From positions 31,543-95,542 of the forward strand of contig JAHHGY010000003.1 of the NCBI GenBank assembly GCA_019359635.1: DNA of 64,000 nt. The letters run 5' to 3'. Positions 47,364-58,018 of the stretch are shown piece by piece (the first letter of the stretch is position 1; each line of letters begins with the position of its first letter). The stretch comes from Chroococcus sp. CMT-3BRIN-NPC107 (GTDB taxonomy: Bacteria > Cyanobacteriota > Cyanobacteriia > Cyanobacteriales > Chroococcidiopsidaceae). The position numbers and the translations under genes were made by a program. The notes under the pieces are model-generated. The model was not told the DNA's origin and did no database searches. It worked only from the letters and a program-made list of their open reading frames with translations.

Positions 47364-47618
47364 AATAATTATGCTTCAATTGGTATTCAAGATACAGGTA
47401 TTGGGATAGACGAATTTGAGCAAAGGCAGATTTTTAAGCGATTCTACCGCATAAATAGCGATCGCTTCTGCTTTAATGGTGGTTCTGGAGTAGAACTTGC
47501 GATCGCTTTAGTTATTGTCCAAGCATACAAAGGTAGTTTGCAAGTACAAAGCCAATTAAGTAAAGGCAGCATTTTTATAGTACGCTTGCCCTTAGCAACC
47601 ATCAACCTATTAACCTAG
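47364..47618 (+). pseudogene. Histidine kinase C-terminal remnant
   Basis: About 84 residues matching only the last part of a HATPase domain: IGIQDTGIGIDEFEQRQIFKRFYRINSDR (G1 and F boxes), then GGSGVELAIALVIVQAYKGSLQVQSQLSKGSIFIVRLPL (G2 region, with GVEL in place of GLGL). The HisKA and N-box are missing, so it cannot work. It follows the end of the HEAT gene by about 100 bases. Confidence 0.8.
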
Positions 47619-47769
47619 CTTCTCCCTCCACTCAAGCAATAGTATTGTTAAATACATTACTTAAGTTAGTAAAAATCGTATATTTTGTAGTAGATTCAGC
47701 GTTAATCGGCTAATTTAACGAACTATCTTAGCTTTGCTCAAGCTGCGACAAAATTAGGTGTGAGAGTAC

Positions 47770-49419
47770 GTGACAAAAACTTTAGGTAACTTATGGCTGT
47801 GGACAGCTATATTAACGAGTATTTTGGCAAGTGAAAGTATTGTTTTAGCGGAAGAATACCCCACAGAGGCAGAAATAAGCGATCGCTCTCTAGTCCAAAA
47901 TGAAGCTTTAGCTCAAGTAACTTCTGTTTCTCAATTGTCCGATGTGCAACCTACAGATTGGGCATTTCAAGCACTACAATCATTGGTAGAGCGCTACGGT
48001 TGCATTGCTGGGTATCCTGATGGCACGTACCAAGGAAACCGCGCCATGACAAGGTACGAATTTGCGGCGGGTTTGAATGCTTGTTTAGATAGAATTAATG
48101 AACTAATCGCTTCCTCAACTAATAACTTAGTCACAAAAGAAGATTTAGTTAGTTTGCAGCGATTGCAACAAGAATTTACCACAGAACTTAGTGTTTTACG
48201 AGGTAGAGTTGATGCGGTAGAAGTGCAAGTTGCCGAACTAGAATCTAACCAATTTTCCACTACCACTAAAATTAATGGCGAAGTAATTACTTACCTTGGC
48301 GATGCTTTTGGGGATAATGCTGGCTCAATTAATAATACTACCCTTGGTTATCGCCTGCGCCTAGACTTTAATACTAGCTTTACTGGTGAAGATCGTTTGC
48401 GAACTCGGTTTCAGTCTACTAATTTAAGATTGTTTGATACTGGCGCAACCTTTGGCGGAAGTCCTGAAGTAGCCATCGGCGGTGTTTCTAACGAAACTCG
48501 TTTTACACCTAGTAGCGTAACTCAAAACGGCGAAATTAGACTCAGCCAGCTAGAATACCGCTTTCCCATTGGCGAAAAGCTCAAAATTTATCTAGAAGCT
48601 AATACTATCGATCCTTCCTATGTCACCGATACCGTTAGTCCTTTTATCGATACAGCCACAGGCGCACTCTCTAACTTTGGTCAAGTAAACCCCGTATATT
48701 TTCCTTTAGGCAATCAAGCAGGTATTGCAGCTAACTACAGCCTAACTAAAACTCTAAGCTTAGATGCTGGCTACTTTGGCGAAGATTCTGCTACAGGCGC
48801 ACCCAACAACCCCGGCGATGACTCTGGTTTGTTTAACGGTGGCTACAGCGCTTTTGGTCAATTGGTATACGATAATAGTCGTTTTAAACTTAGTTTCCTT
48901 TATCTCAACTCCTATTCGCCGCGCAATGGCGTTGATACTTTGGCTGGAAGTAATGCAGCTAAAGTTATTGGTGCAGGCCCGGTAATTGGAAACGGTTACG
49001 GCGTGCAAACTAATTACCGTATTAGTAGCGGTTTTGAATTAGGTGGATGGGTTGGTTATACCGCCGCGCGAAGTCTTGGTACGAAAGGCGATGCTAGTAT
49101 TTTTAACTATGCTGTAACTTTATCGTTTCCCGATTTAGGCAAAAAAGGCAACTTAGGTGGGATTGTCGTCGGGATGCAGCCAAGGCTTACCGACACTAGC
49201 AACGATGCCATTGCCAGCGCTATAGGTTTACCAATTGAAGATGGAATTCAAAGTAGAAGCGATCGCAATAGTGGTTTGCATATTGAAGCTTTTTACAGAT
49301 ATCAGTTAAACGATAACATTTCCGTTACGCCTGGTTTTTTCTGGCTAACCGCACCTAACCATGATGCGCGCAATCCTGACGTGATTATTGGTGTAATTAG
49401 AACTACATTTGTCTTTTAA
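47770..49419 (+). CDS. Iron uptake porin (SLH + OprB-like barrel)
   Basis: 549 residues, GTG start. Signal peptide at residues 1-27. An SLH domain follows (LSDVQPTDWAFQALQSLVERYGCIAGYPDGTYQGNRAMTRYEFAAGLNACLDRINE, about 57-113), then a coiled coil (about 118-160) and a beta-barrel of alternating strands ending in a terminal Phe (VIIGVIRTTFVF), as in outer-membrane proteins. Such cyanobacterial porins allow passage of inorganic ions including iron, and anchor the outer membrane to peptidoglycan by SLH. Monocistronic. Confidence 0.93.
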   Translation: MTKTLGNLWLWTAILTSILASESIVLAEEYPTEAEISDRSLVQNEALAQVTSVSQLSDVQPTDWAFQALQSLVERYGCIAGYPDGTYQGNRAMTRYEFAAGLNACLDRINELIASSTNNLVTKEDLVSLQRLQQEFTTELSVLRGRVDAVEVQVAELESNQFSTTTKINGEVITYLGDAFGDNAGSINNTTLGYRLRLDFNTSFTGEDRLRTRFQSTNLRLFDTGATFGGSPEVAIGGVSNETRFTPSSVTQNGEIRLSQLEYRFPIGEKLKIYLEANTIDPSYVTDTVSPFIDTATGALSNFGQVNPVYFPLGNQAGIAANYSLTKTLSLDAGYFGEDSATGAPNNPGDDSGLFNGGYSAFGQLVYDNSRFKLSFLYLNSYSPRNGVDTLAGSNAAKVIGAGPVIGNGYGVQTNYRISSGFELGGWVGYTAARSLGTKGDASIFNYAVTLSFPDLGKKGNLGGIVVGMQPRLTDTSNDAIASAIGLPIEDGIQSRSDRNSGLHIEAFYRYQLNDNISVTPGFFWLTAPNHDARNPDVIIGVIRTTFVF

Positions 49420-49522
49420 AATTATGGTTAACAACATATTAAATACCTCTTAAGATAGTAGTTAAAATTTTTTAAATTCTCTTTGATTAACATACTGCTG
49501 GCGGCGCGTAATCTCAGTAACA

Positions 49523-50995
49523 ATGATTAGAAAAAAAATATTAGTTGCAATTACGCTCTTTGCTGTAGTTGCTTTAAGTATTATTAGCGGAAATAGTCTA
49601 ATAGAAAAAGCGATCGCTCAATCCGGCGGCGAGAAAGTAATAATGGTTACTTCGGCGGATTATCCTCCCTACGAGTTTCGAGATACCGCTTCAGGCAAAA
49701 ACGAAATTATTGGCTTTGATGTAGATATTGCCAAATATATTACTAAAGAGCTTGGATTGGAATTAACAATTACAGATACCGATTTTAATGGCATAATTCC
49801 AGCTTTGCAATCAAAACGTGCCGACTTTGCAATGGCTGGAATGACACCAACCGCAGAGCGCAAAAAAAATGTCGACTTTTCCGATCTTTATTACGAAGCC
49901 AAAAATACAATTGTTAGTTTAAAAGGTAGCAATTTAAAAACACCAGAAGATTTAAGCGGTAAAAATGTTGGAGTACAACTAGGTTCAACTCAAGAAACCG
50001 CCGCCAAAGAGTTTAAAAATGTCAAACTCAAATCCTTAAATAAAACTTCAGAAATTATCCAAGAAGTTAAAGCAAAACGGATAGAAGCAGCAATCATTGA
50101 AGATACGATCGCTAAAGGTTTTATCAACAACAATCCAGATTTAGAATTTACGACTATTCCCAACGCTGGCGAAGCTGGAAGTGCGATCGCATTTCCCAAA
50201 GGATCGGCGCGAGTTGCTGACTTTAACAGGGTTTTGGCGCAAATGAAGCAAAGCGGCGAAATTGATAACTTGGTTATAAAATGGTTTGAAAATAACCGTA
50301 AACCCCTTGCTGCCGCAACAGAAACTCCTAGCAATTCAAGCTTTGGTTTTGGCAAAATAGCTCCTAGTATTCCTTACATTATTGATGGTATCCGAGTGAC
50401 ATTACTGTTCACCGTACTATCAGCGTTTTTAGGCTTCCTTTGGGGCGTGATGTTGTCTTTATTCAAAATCTCGACAATCAAGCCTTTACAGTGGTTTGGA
50501 ACAGCTTATACATCGGTATTTAGAGGTACGCCGCTATTATTACAAATTGCTCTAGTCTATTACGCAACACCGCAATTAACGGGTTACAATATTCCGCCTT
50601 TATTAGCGGGAGTAATTACTTTTACTCTCAATTCTGGTGCGTATATTTCCGAAACAATTAGAGCAGGAATATTGGCGGTAGATAAAGGACAAAAAGAGGC
50701 GGCTTTGTCTTTAGGTATACCCTATAAACCAATGATGCAGGATATCATTTTGCCGCAAGGATTAAAAAATATTTTGCCAGCATTGGTAAACGAAAGTATC
50801 GCCTTATTAAAAGATTCGGCTTTGGTTTCAACAATTGGTGTAGCCGATTTGCTGCGCCGCGCTCAAATTGTCGGAGCAGAAAAATATATTTATTTTGAAC
50901 CTCTACTATTTGCAGGCGTTGTTTATTATTTATTAGTTATGAGCTTAACCTGGGGGGGCTATGCACTCGAAAGAAGACTTCAACGGAGTAGTTAG
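49523..50995 (+). CDS. bgtB: Amino-acid ABC transporter, fused binding protein and permease
   Basis: 490 residues. An N-terminal signal or anchor (residues 5-33) is followed by a type 3 solute-binding domain ([32 protein letters not shown] ... [26 protein letters not shown], about 40-255). The rest is a HisM/GlnP permease (about 285-485) with the EAA loop [29 protein letters not shown]. This fusion is that of BgtB, part of the system for basic amino acids and glutamine in Synechocystis. bgtA overlaps its 3' end by 35 bases. Confidence 0.88.
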   Translation: MIRKKILVAITLFAVVALSIISGNSLIEKAIAQSGGEKVIMVTSADYPPYEFRDTASGKNEIIGFDVDIAKYITKELGLELTITDTDFNGIIPALQSKRADFAMAGMTPTAERKKNVDFSDLYYEAKNTIVSLKGSNLKTPEDLSGKNVGVQLGSTQETAAKEFKNVKLKSLNKTSEIIQEVKAKRIEAAIIEDTIAKGFINNNPDLEFTTIPNAGEAGSAIAFPKGSARVADFNRVLAQMKQSGEIDNLVIKWFENNRKPLAAATETPSNSSFGFGKIAPSIPYIIDGIRVTLLFTVLSAFLGFLWGVMLSLFKISTIKPLQWFGTAYTSVFRGTPLLLQIALVYYATPQLTGYNIPPLLAGVITFTLNSGAYISETIRAGILAVDKGQKEAALSLGIPYKPMMQDIILPQGLKNILPALVNESIALLKDSALVSTIGVADLLRRAQIVGAEKYIYFEPLLFAGVVYYLLVMSLTWGGYALERRLQRSS

Positions 50996-51749
50996 CGATC
51001 GCACATTTAACAGCAATTCTAAATTAGCGGTTAGAGTACAAGACTTATACAAAGCTTTTGGTACGCTTAAGGTTTTGCAAGGTATTTCTACACAAATTCA
51101 TGCAGGGGAAGTTGTCGCCATAATTGGCCCTTCGGGATCGGGAAAATCTACTTTTTTGCGTTGTATGAATCTCCTCGAAGTACCAACTTCTGGAAAAATT
51201 TATATAAATGATATAGATTTGACGGCGAAGAAAACTGACATCATGAAAATTCGCCAAAATGTGGGCATGGTGTTTCAACACTTTCATTTATTTCCTCACA
51301 TGACAGTAATCAAAAACGTTATGTACGCACCCTTAAATGTTAAGCATCTTTCCCACGAGCAAGCTAGGCTCGAAGGCATGGAATTATTGGAAAAAGTAGG
51401 TTTGAGCGAAAAAGCTGATGTCTACCCCTCCAAGCTTTCTGGGGGACAAAAACAGCGCGTAGCGATCGCCCGCTCTTTGGCAATGAAGCCAGAAGTAATG
51501 TTATTTGACGAGCCTACTTCGGCTCTAGATCCTGAAATGGTCAAAGAAGTATTGCAAGTAATGAAAGACTTGACTCAAACCGGGATTACAATGGCAATCG
51601 TTACTCACGAAATGGGCTTTGCAAGAGAAGTTAGCGATCGCATTTTGTTTTTAGACCAAGGTAGACTAGCTGAAGATGCTACCCCTAAAGAGTTTTTCAA
51701 TAACCCGCAGTGCGATCGGGCGAAACAGTTTCTTGAAAAGATGTTGTAA
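50961..51749 (+). CDS. bgtA: Amino-acid ABC transporter ATPase
   Basis: 262 residues. Walker [10 protein letters not shown], signature [15 protein letters not shown], Walker [14 protein letters not shown] and the switch [20 protein letters not shown] are all intact, typical of the GlnQ/HisP group. The first 20 residues overlap the end of bgtB in another frame; no closer start codon was seen before the core [13 protein letters not shown]. It drives import through BgtB. Confidence 0.9.
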   Translation: MHSKEDFNGVVSDRTFNSNSKLAVRVQDLYKAFGTLKVLQGISTQIHAGEVVAIIGPSGSGKSTFLRCMNLLEVPTSGKIYINDIDLTAKKTDIMKIRQNVGMVFQHFHLFPHMTVIKNVMYAPLNVKHLSHEQARLEGMELLEKVGLSEKADVYPSKLSGGQKQRVAIARSLAMKPEVMLFDEPTSALDPEMVKEVLQVMKDLTQTGITMAIVTHEMGFAREVSDRILFLDQGRLAEDATPKEFFNNPQCDRAKQFLEKML

Positions 51750-52751
51750 TTAATTACTCGTACTGCCATCCGGCATCGTAGCACCTTTTAAATTGGCATT
51801 TGTTAGGGTAGCACTGCTCAATTCTGCCCTAACTAAATTGGCATTACTCAAGTTAGCATTAGTAAAATTTGTCTTCGCCACAAAAGCATCAATTAAATAA
51901 GCATCGCTTAAATCGGCATAACTCAAATTTGCTCTACTCAAATCAATTCTATTTAGACTAGCTTTACTTAAATTTGCTCCAGTCAAATTAGCTCGATTCA
52001 ACTTACCATCAGTAATTGCCGCCCCACTGAAATTAACATCAGTCAAATCAGTATCGATCATCGATGCTCTTTCGCATCGGGCATTACTTAAGTTTGCCCC
52101 ATTAAGTTTTGCCCCATCTAAATTGGCATCGTTAAGCAAAGCATGACTAAAATCGGCATTACTCAAGTCAGCGTAGCGAAGATCCGCTCCACGCAAATTA
52201 ACTTCATTAAAATTGGCGTAGCGTAAATCAGCCCGCGATAAATTTGCCCCAGCTAAGTTTGCGCCGCGTACATCAGCGTTAAAAAGTGTCGCACCACACA
52301 GATTAACAAAGTAGTTATTTTTTTCTTGGCGGAGATTTGCCCCACGCAAGCACACACCCGTTAAATTTGCTCCAGTTAGATTTACATTACGCAAATCTGT
52401 ATCGAGCAAATTGGCATCTAACAAGTTTGCCAAACTCAGATCGGCACTACGCAAATCTGCACCTTGTAGAACTGCACCATGAAGATCCGCATCATGCAAT
52501 TGAGCCACCCGTAAATCTGCTTGAGTAAAATTCGCCCCACACAACTTTGCCTTGATTAAATTAGCTTTGTATAGTTGCGCTCGGTTGAGGTAAGCAAAAA
52601 TTAAGTTTGCACCTTGTAAGTCGGCGTGAATGAGAATGATACTAATTAAATCGGCAGCAAATAAATTAGCACCTTTCAAATTAGCCCCGCTAAAATCTAT
52701 TTCTCCGGCAGCATAACGCTCCAGCAGTTCATCAACATTCATATTTCGCAC
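51750..52751 (-). CDS. Pentapeptide-repeat protein
   Basis: 333 residues, almost wholly tandem A(D/N)Lxx pentapeptides from about residue 18 to 328 (for example GANLKGANLFAADL), predicted to form a right-handed quadrilateral beta-helix. One interruption (RQEKNNYFVNL) breaks the register near residue 145. The first 15 residues (MRNMNVDELLERYAAGEIDF) form the usual N-terminal cap. The family is very common in cyanobacteria; function is unknown. It abuts bgtA in the convergent direction. Confidence 0.92.
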   Translation of the reverse strand: MRNMNVDELLERYAAGEIDFSGANLKGANLFAADLISIILIHADLQGANLIFAYLNRAQLYKANLIKAKLCGANFTQADLRVAQLHDADLHGAVLQGADLRSADLSLANLLDANLLDTDLRNVNLTGANLTGVCLRGANLRQEKNNYFVNLCGATLFNADVRGANLAGANLSRADLRYANFNEVNLRGADLRYADLSNADFSHALLNDANLDGAKLNGANLSNARCERASMIDTDLTDVNFSGAAITDGKLNRANLTGANLSKASLNRIDLSRANLSYADLSDAYLIDAFVAKTNFTNANLSNANLVRAELSSATLTNANLKGATMPDGSTSN

Positions 52752-52838
52752 CCCACGACCTACCTAGTATTCCCAAATTTTTAGAAAATGCAGCAGTAGG
52801 AGGTTAAAAATATTCGCGTTTTGGAGAAAACCTTGCGC

Positions 52839-53525
52839 CTAGATAAAAACTGCTGGATAAAAAGGTTTCAACGCCTGGCTGATAACTCTTGCTACTTTGA
52901 GATTTTCATCAATTTCTCGCATAATACCCGCCGTAATTTCTAACTTACTGACGAGATCGGTAAATGTTGGATAACTATCTACCAAGTTTTGGATTAATTC
53001 ATCAAATTGTTGCGTTTTCAGCATTGCCCAATCTTGACTACTAAAATTAAATTGCTCGTATATTGCCGAAAACAGGAGTATTTTTGCTCTTAATGGGTTA
53101 ATATTTCCAATAATTTCCGCTCTAATTTTGTACAGATCGTAAGGCTTAACAACTTCTGGCTGGTTAGGCATTTCTTGAGATGTTAAATCTTCTTGAAAAT
53201 TAGCTAAACAAGCTACAGTTACATCTTCTTCAATGAAATATATTTTTTCTAGCTGGGCGATAAGTATATCGGCTAATAATAGATATTGTTTGGGCTTGTT
53301 GGTTGTTTTAGCCATGCCATATATATATTTATTTAAGCTGATAAAATTTGGCTTTTTGCTAACTAATTCTTGAAGCAAACTTTGCCAGTCAGCATTATCT
53401 ATTTTTGTTCGGTCGTTTTCCCAAACTTGATGGCAAATGTAAAATGATAGCTTTTTTAGTCTTAGAGAGTCTTTGTGCTGTTCTAAGTTTTGAATAACTT
53501 GAGGTAATAAATATAGGTTTTCCAT
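52839..53525 (-). CDS. Hypothetical helical protein
   Basis: 228 residues, no signal peptide or membrane helix. Predicted mainly alpha-helical, with a helical pattern such as LPQVIQNLEQHKDSLRLKKLSFYICHQVW and, near the C-terminus, IMREIDENLKVARVISQALKPFYPA. It also has WQSLLQELVSKKPNFISLNKYI and WAMLKTQQFDELIQNLVDSYPTFTDLVSKL, which look like two copies of the same unit, so an internal duplication is likely. I recognise no family. Confidence 0.7.
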   Translation of the reverse strand: MENLYLLPQVIQNLEQHKDSLRLKKLSFYICHQVWENDRTKIDNADWQSLLQELVSKKPNFISLNKYIYGMAKTTNKPKQYLLLADILIAQLEKIYFIEEDVTVACLANFQEDLTSQEMPNQPEVVKPYDLYKIRAEIIGNINPLRAKILLFSAIYEQFNFSSQDWAMLKTQQFDELIQNLVDSYPTFTDLVSKLEITAGIMREIDENLKVARVISQALKPFYPAVFI

Positions 53526-53619
53526 ACTAAAGCATTATTTATTACCTCGATTGTATGAGGGGTTAATTGTTGTTAGGTATAGGAAGTATGAAGATTTAGT
53601 GTTGGAATGCGATCGCTCA

Positions 53620-53654
53620 ATAAAAAACCCGTATTGCTACTAACAACACGGGTT
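53620..53654 (-). terminator. Rho-independent terminator of hemA
   Basis: On the minus strand AACCCGT pairs with ACGGGTT (53626-53632 with 53648-53654), followed by a run of T (53621-53625). It ends the hemA transcript 18 bases after its stop codon. Confidence 0.85.
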
Positions 53655-53672
53655 AAATTAAAAATTTAAGTG

Positions 53673-54956
53673 CTATATGGCTTCTCGAACGTCTAAGTTA
53701 AACAGCATTTGCAGCGATCGCATACAAAGCCTTCTTGCTTCGATATCTTGCTCTGCTCGTAATTGCACCATCGGATCGTGAAGAATTTTATTAACAATTC
53801 CTCGCGTTAAAGCTTCCACAACTTCTTGATGCTTTTCGGCAAACTCCGAACCCAGGCGAGACAAGGCTTTTTCTAGTTCCTGCTCGCGGATAGCTTCGGC
53901 TTTATCCCACAAAGACCTAATTGTTGAAACTGTTTCTAAACTGCGCCACCAACTATCAAAAATTAATACTTCTTCGTCTAACAGCTTCTCTGCTTCCATA
54001 GCCATCTTGCGACGGCTGGCGTGATTTTGGGCGACTACAGCCTTCAAATCATCTACGTTGAATGCTTGGACGTTTTCTAACTCTTTCGCGTCTCCATGCA
54101 CGTTACGCGGTACGGAAATGTCAAATAACATCAACGAACGATTGGGTTCTAAAGCTGCTTCTAATTTGGCGCGATCTAGTAATGGTTCGGTAGCATTGGT
54201 ACTTGTAAATACCAAGTCGGACATTGCTACTTGCGCCATCATTTCCGAAATCGGTTGAATTTGTAAAGTTGCTTGACTAAATTGCTTGGCTAATTCTTCC
54301 GCTCGTTCGCGCGATCGATTTAAAATTGTGATTTCTACCGCACCTTTTGCCAACAAATGCTGTACCAGTAGCCGCGACATTTTCCCCGCACCGATAATCG
54401 TCACTCGACAAGCCGCCAAGTTTTGGACTTTCATCTGCGCTAGTTCCACCGCCGCCGAACTAATGGAAACCGCCCCCGTACCAATATTTGTTTCAGTACG
54501 AACGCGCTTACCTGCCGTAATTGCTTGTTTAAATAGCTTATTAAGAATAGATTTGATGCCGTTGTATTGCTGCCCTAACTTGTGGGTTTGTTTGATTTGA
54601 GAAAGAATTTGCCCTTCTCCCAACACCAAACTGTCTAACCCCGCCGCTACTCGCATTAAGTGCATAACCGCATCTTCATGAAGTAGAACAAATAAATGTT
54701 GTCGCAACGCCAACATCGGCAATTTACTATGTTCTGATAGAAACTGATTTACTTCTCTAATTCCTTGCTCGGTCTCGTTAGTGACGATATATATTTCTAA
54801 ACGATTGCAAGTGCTAAGTATCGCCACTTCCTCAATATGAGGATAGCTACACAGTTGCGCCATAACGCTTTCCATCTGTGGTTCTGGGATACTTAACTTT
54901 TCTCTAACTTCCACCGGAGCAGTCTTGTGACTTAACCCCACGACAGCAATATTCAT
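53673..54956 (-). CDS. hemA: Glutamyl-tRNA reductase
   Basis: 427 residues. It reduces Glu-tRNA to glutamate 1-semialdehyde, the committed step of tetrapyrrole (heme and chlorophyll) synthesis. The catalytic Cys50 lies in [12 protein letters not shown]. The NADPH domain has [21 protein letters not shown]. The C-terminal dimerisation helices are complete. A terminator follows. It stands upstream of no other haem gene in this window. Confidence 0.95.
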   Translation of the reverse strand: MNIAVVGLSHKTAPVEVREKLSIPEPQMESVMAQLCSYPHIEEVAILSTCNRLEIYIVTNETEQGIREVNQFLSEHSKLPMLALRQHLFVLLHEDAVMHLMRVAAGLDSLVLGEGQILSQIKQTHKLGQQYNGIKSILNKLFKQAITAGKRVRTETNIGTGAVSISSAAVELAQMKVQNLAACRVTIIGAGKMSRLLVQHLLAKGAVEITILNRSRERAEELAKQFSQATLQIQPISEMMAQVAMSDLVFTSTNATEPLLDRAKLEAALEPNRSLMLFDISVPRNVHGDAKELENVQAFNVDDLKAVVAQNHASRRKMAMEAEKLLDEEVLIFDSWWRSLETVSTIRSLWDKAEAIREQELEKALSRLGSEFAEKHQEVVEALTRGIVNKILHDPMVQLRAEQDIEARRLCMRSLQMLFNLDVREAI

Positions 54957-55019
54957 GTCTCCTCCAAGTGTCGGCTAGGAGGATGAGATTGTTTTCAATC
55001 CTACCTAGCCTTTTACCTC

Positions 55020-56057
55020 TTACCGTAGTTGCAGCGATTTGATGTTATCGAATAGATGAATCGTATCGACAAAACGTGCTGTTTGAGATTGGTTAGAAAT
55101 GACTAAGCTTTGAGTTCTAGCACCGCCACCAAAGAAGCGGACACCTTCCATCAAAGTACCAGGAGTAATACCGCAAGCAGCGAACAATATAGTTTTGCCC
55201 GAAGCTAGTTCGTCAGAGTTATACACCTTATCAGCGTCATTAATCCCCATTTCCTTTAAGCGGTTTAGGTTGCCTTCGCGACTTTCACCAATCAAACCTG
55301 TTTGGACTACTTCTGGATCGTAGATCAATTGACCCTGGAAGTGTCCGCCCAAACAACGCATTGCTGCGGCAGAAATTACACCTTCGGGGGCTGCACCAAT
55401 ACCCATAAGGGCATGAATATTCGTACCCGCAAAGGCGCAACAGATAGCAGCAGAAACGTCGCCATCGCTAATTAGCCTAACTCTAGCGCCCGCTTCGCGG
55501 ATTTCTTTAATTAAACCTTCGTGACGGGGGCGATCCATCACGACTACAACTAATTCCTCTACTGCACGATTCAAACACTCAGAAAGAATTTTGAGGTTAT
55601 CAGTAGCGGATTTATTGATATCTACATGACCTTTAGCTGCCGGAGGTGCAGCCAATTTTCGCATATAAAAATCGGGAGCGGCAAATAAGCCACCTTTTTC
55701 GGCAATAGCTAAAACTGCCATAGAGCCATTTTGACCGTAGGCAACTAAGTTAGTTCCTTCGCAGGGGTCAACGGCAATGTCAATTTCAATTAATTCATCT
55801 GGGTTGCAGTATGCTTTGGCATCTTCGCGGGTACAAATACCCACTTCTTCACCGATGTACAGCATAGGAGCTTCATCGCGTTCGCCTTCACCGATGACAA
55901 TGCGACCCCGCATATAAATTTTGTTCATCCGTTCGCGCATGGCTTCTACAGCCACTTGGTCAGCGATGTTTTTCTCACCTTTGCCCATCCATCGAGCGCT
56001 AGCGATCGCTGCTTGCTCTACTACCTCAATAATCTCTAGCCCTAATGTATTTTCCAC
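55020..56057 (-). CDS. glpX: Class II fructose-1,6-/sedoheptulose-1,7-bisphosphatase
   Basis: 345 residues. It is the dual-function Calvin-cycle phosphatase of cyanobacteria (GlpX fold). Conserved blocks are [25 protein letters not shown] (metal binding), [47 protein letters not shown] and [24 protein letters not shown]. Full length. It precedes hemA on the same strand with a 63-base gap. Confidence 0.95.
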   Translation of the reverse strand: MENTLGLEIIEVVEQAAIASARWMGKGEKNIADQVAVEAMRERMNKIYMRGRIVIGEGERDEAPMLYIGEEVGICTREDAKAYCNPDELIEIDIAVDPCEGTNLVAYGQNGSMAVLAIAEKGGLFAAPDFYMRKLAAPPAAKGHVDINKSATDNLKILSECLNRAVEELVVVVMDRPRHEGLIKEIREAGARVRLISDGDVSAAICCAFAGTNIHALMGIGAAPEGVISAAAMRCLGGHFQGQLIYDPEVVQTGLIGESREGNLNRLKEMGINDADKVYNSDELASGKTILFAACGITPGTLMEGVRFFGGGARTQSLVISNQSQTARFVDTIHLFDNIKSLQLR

Positions 56058-56242
56058 GAAGTCTGTCCTCTAAACTGCCGATGAAGTTTGGCGATTTCAG
56101 TTCTCAAGTCTACCAAAGCGCGGATACCTCTTATAAAAAGTATTGCCTTAACGAGTGTTAAGTTTTGCTGCTAAGGTAATTTCGCCCTAGTTAAGCGATC
56201 GCTTTTAAAATTTAGATGTAGCTATTTTTCCCCTAAAACTCT

Positions 56243-56542
56243 ATGTTAAATTTTCTCAACCGTCACCCAGAACGCATCAAAGCCAACGTAGAAATCTACA
56301 CCTGGCAAACTTGCCCTTACTGCATCCGTGCCAAATTGCTGTTGTGGTGGAAAGGTGTAAATTTTACCGAATACAAAATTGATGGCGATGAAGCGGCGAG
56401 AACCAAAATGGCAGAACGTTCTAATGGTAAACGCAGCGTGCCGCAGATATTTATTAATAATCAACATACGGGCGGCTGCGATGACCTGTATCAGCTTAAT
56501 GCCCAAGGTCAGTTAGATAATTTACTGGCTCAAAGTGCGTGA
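56243..56542 (+). CDS. grxC: Glutaredoxin 3 (dithiol)
   Basis: 99 residues. The active site CPYC is at residues 24-27 (YTWQTCPYCIRAKLLL). The glutathione site VPQIFINNQHTGGCDDL is typical of GrxC. It starts divergently from glpX. Its stop overlaps the start of tadA by four bases (GTGA), so both are translated together. Confidence 0.94.
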   Translation: MLNFLNRHPERIKANVEIYTWQTCPYCIRAKLLLWWKGVNFTEYKIDGDEAARTKMAERSNGKRSVPQIFINNQHTGGCDDLYQLNAQGQLDNLLAQSA

Positions 56543-57024
56543 GTCAAATTGCCCCACCCTACGAGCAACACAAATATTGGATGCAACAGGCGGTTGCTCT
56601 TGCCGAGCTTGCAGGCAACGCCGGAGAAGTACCTGTAGGGGCGATCGTGGTTGATGGAACGGGGAAGGCGATCGCCCAAGCACAAAACTATCGAGAGCGC
56701 CACCATGACCCCACAGCCCACGCAGAAGTTATTGCTTTGCGCTTGGCGGGTCAGCACTTACAAACTTGGCATCTCAACGATTGCACGCTGTACGTGACTT
56801 TAGAGCCTTGCCCAATGTGTGCGGGTGCGATTATCCAAGCACGAATAAAGTTGCTAGTTTATGGTGCAGACGATCCCAAAACGGGTGCTATTCGCACTGT
56901 GCTTAATATTCCCGATAGTGCTTGCTCTTACCATCGGCTGGCAGTGCTGGGTGGTATTTTAGAATCTAACTGTCGCCAACAATTACAAACATGGTTTGCC
57001 CAAAAAAGAATGGTCAATAGGTAA
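56539..57024 (+). CDS. tadA: tRNA-specific adenosine deaminase
   Basis: 161 residues, GTG start in the GTGA overlap with grxC. It converts A34 to inosine in tRNA-Arg(ACG). Zinc site: HAE (61-63, catalytic Glu63) and PCPMC (90-94). The GAIVVDGTGKAIAQAQNYRERHHDPTAHAEV and YGADDPKTGAI blocks separate it from other cytidine/adenosine deaminases. Confidence 0.94.
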   Translation: MSQIAPPYEQHKYWMQQAVALAELAGNAGEVPVGAIVVDGTGKAIAQAQNYRERHHDPTAHAEVIALRLAGQHLQTWHLNDCTLYVTLEPCPMCAGAIIQARIKLLVYGADDPKTGAIRTVLNIPDSACSYHRLAVLGGILESNCRQQLQTWFAQKRMVNR

Positions 57025-57146
57025 AAATAATCAATTACTCATTACCAATTTCCAATTGACCAATAGTCAAAGTGTCTTCATTAATCAAGACAATCACTAT
57101 TAGAAAATTTACGTTTGAATTACTCTAGTTTTAGTCCGCCGCCATT

Positions 57147-57866
57147 ATGATGACGCAAATGGAACCCAAATCTCTAAATCCTTCAAAAACTAGCACCTCG
57201 CAAGAAGTTGCTCTTTCTACGCCGATTAGTTCCAGGGTTTCGCCTTGGTTAGCACCATTGGCGTATTTTTTAGGGTGTCGGATTGTTTTACCGTTGCATT
57301 TTGGCAAAATTACGACTTCTGGACAAGAAAATTTACCAACGAATGGTCCTGTTATCCTTGCCCCTACTCATCGCTCTCGTTGGGATGCGGTAGTAGTCCC
57401 GGCGGTAACGGGTCGCACTATCACCGGGCGAGATTTGACTTTTATGGTGTCAGAAAATGAAGCTTCAGGACTTCAAGGTTGGTTTGTCCGCCGTTTGGGT
57501 GGTTTCCCTGTCAATACTGACCGTCCGTCAATTCGCACATTGCGTTATGGCGTTGAAGTTCTCTTGCAGCAAGAAATGCTAGTAATTTTTCCTGAAGGTA
57601 ATATTTTTCGGGATGGTTCCGTTCATCCCCTTAAACCCGGACTTGCGCGTCTAGCTGTAAGTGCGGAAACAACTCATCCCGGACTTGGAGTCCAAGTTGT
57701 CCCCATTGGTCTTAAATACAGCCAAAGCTATCCACAGTGGGGTTGTGATGTTTCTATTTACATCGGCTCCCCGCTAAAAGTCGCAGATTACAACTTAGGT
57801 TCAGTAAAGCAAAGTGCTAAAAAACTAACAAGTGACTTAGAAACTGCGCTCAAAACTTTAATTTAA
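57147..57866 (+). CDS. plsC: 1-Acyl-sn-glycerol-3-phosphate acyltransferase
   Basis: 239 residues. The HX4D motif reads THRSRWD (His75, Asp80), and the phosphate-binding motif is FPEGNIFRDG (about 151-160). An N-terminal hydrophobic stretch (WLAPLAYFLGCRIVLPL) anchors it to the membrane. It makes phosphatidic acid or acts on a related acceptor. The first codon is one of two ATG in tandem. Confidence 0.9.
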   Translation: MMTQMEPKSLNPSKTSTSQEVALSTPISSRVSPWLAPLAYFLGCRIVLPLHFGKITTSGQENLPTNGPVILAPTHRSRWDAVVVPAVTGRTITGRDLTFMVSENEASGLQGWFVRRLGGFPVNTDRPSIRTLRYGVEVLLQQEMLVIFPEGNIFRDGSVHPLKPGLARLAVSAETTHPGLGVQVVPIGLKYSQSYPQWGCDVSIYIGSPLKVADYNLGSVKQSAKKLTSDLETALKTLI

Positions 57867-58018
57867 AGATTCTCTAACATTAGAGGAACTAATTAAGCAT
57901 TAACTAAGTCTACGCCAGAGAAACTTTAATGCGAAACAAATTTGGTAAAAGCACCAATGAGAGTTAAGATACCCAAAGTTTTAATTAGTTCGATGTTCTC
58001 TTTGTACCCAGTCACGCC

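Noticed and set aside
47619..47769. Fur box before the iron-uptake porin
   Set aside because: No segment matches the GATAAT-type consensus well enough.
51750..52751. Tandem repeat array that might be taken for CRISPR
   Set aside because: The periodicity is 15 bases from coding pentapeptides, with no constant repeat or spacer.
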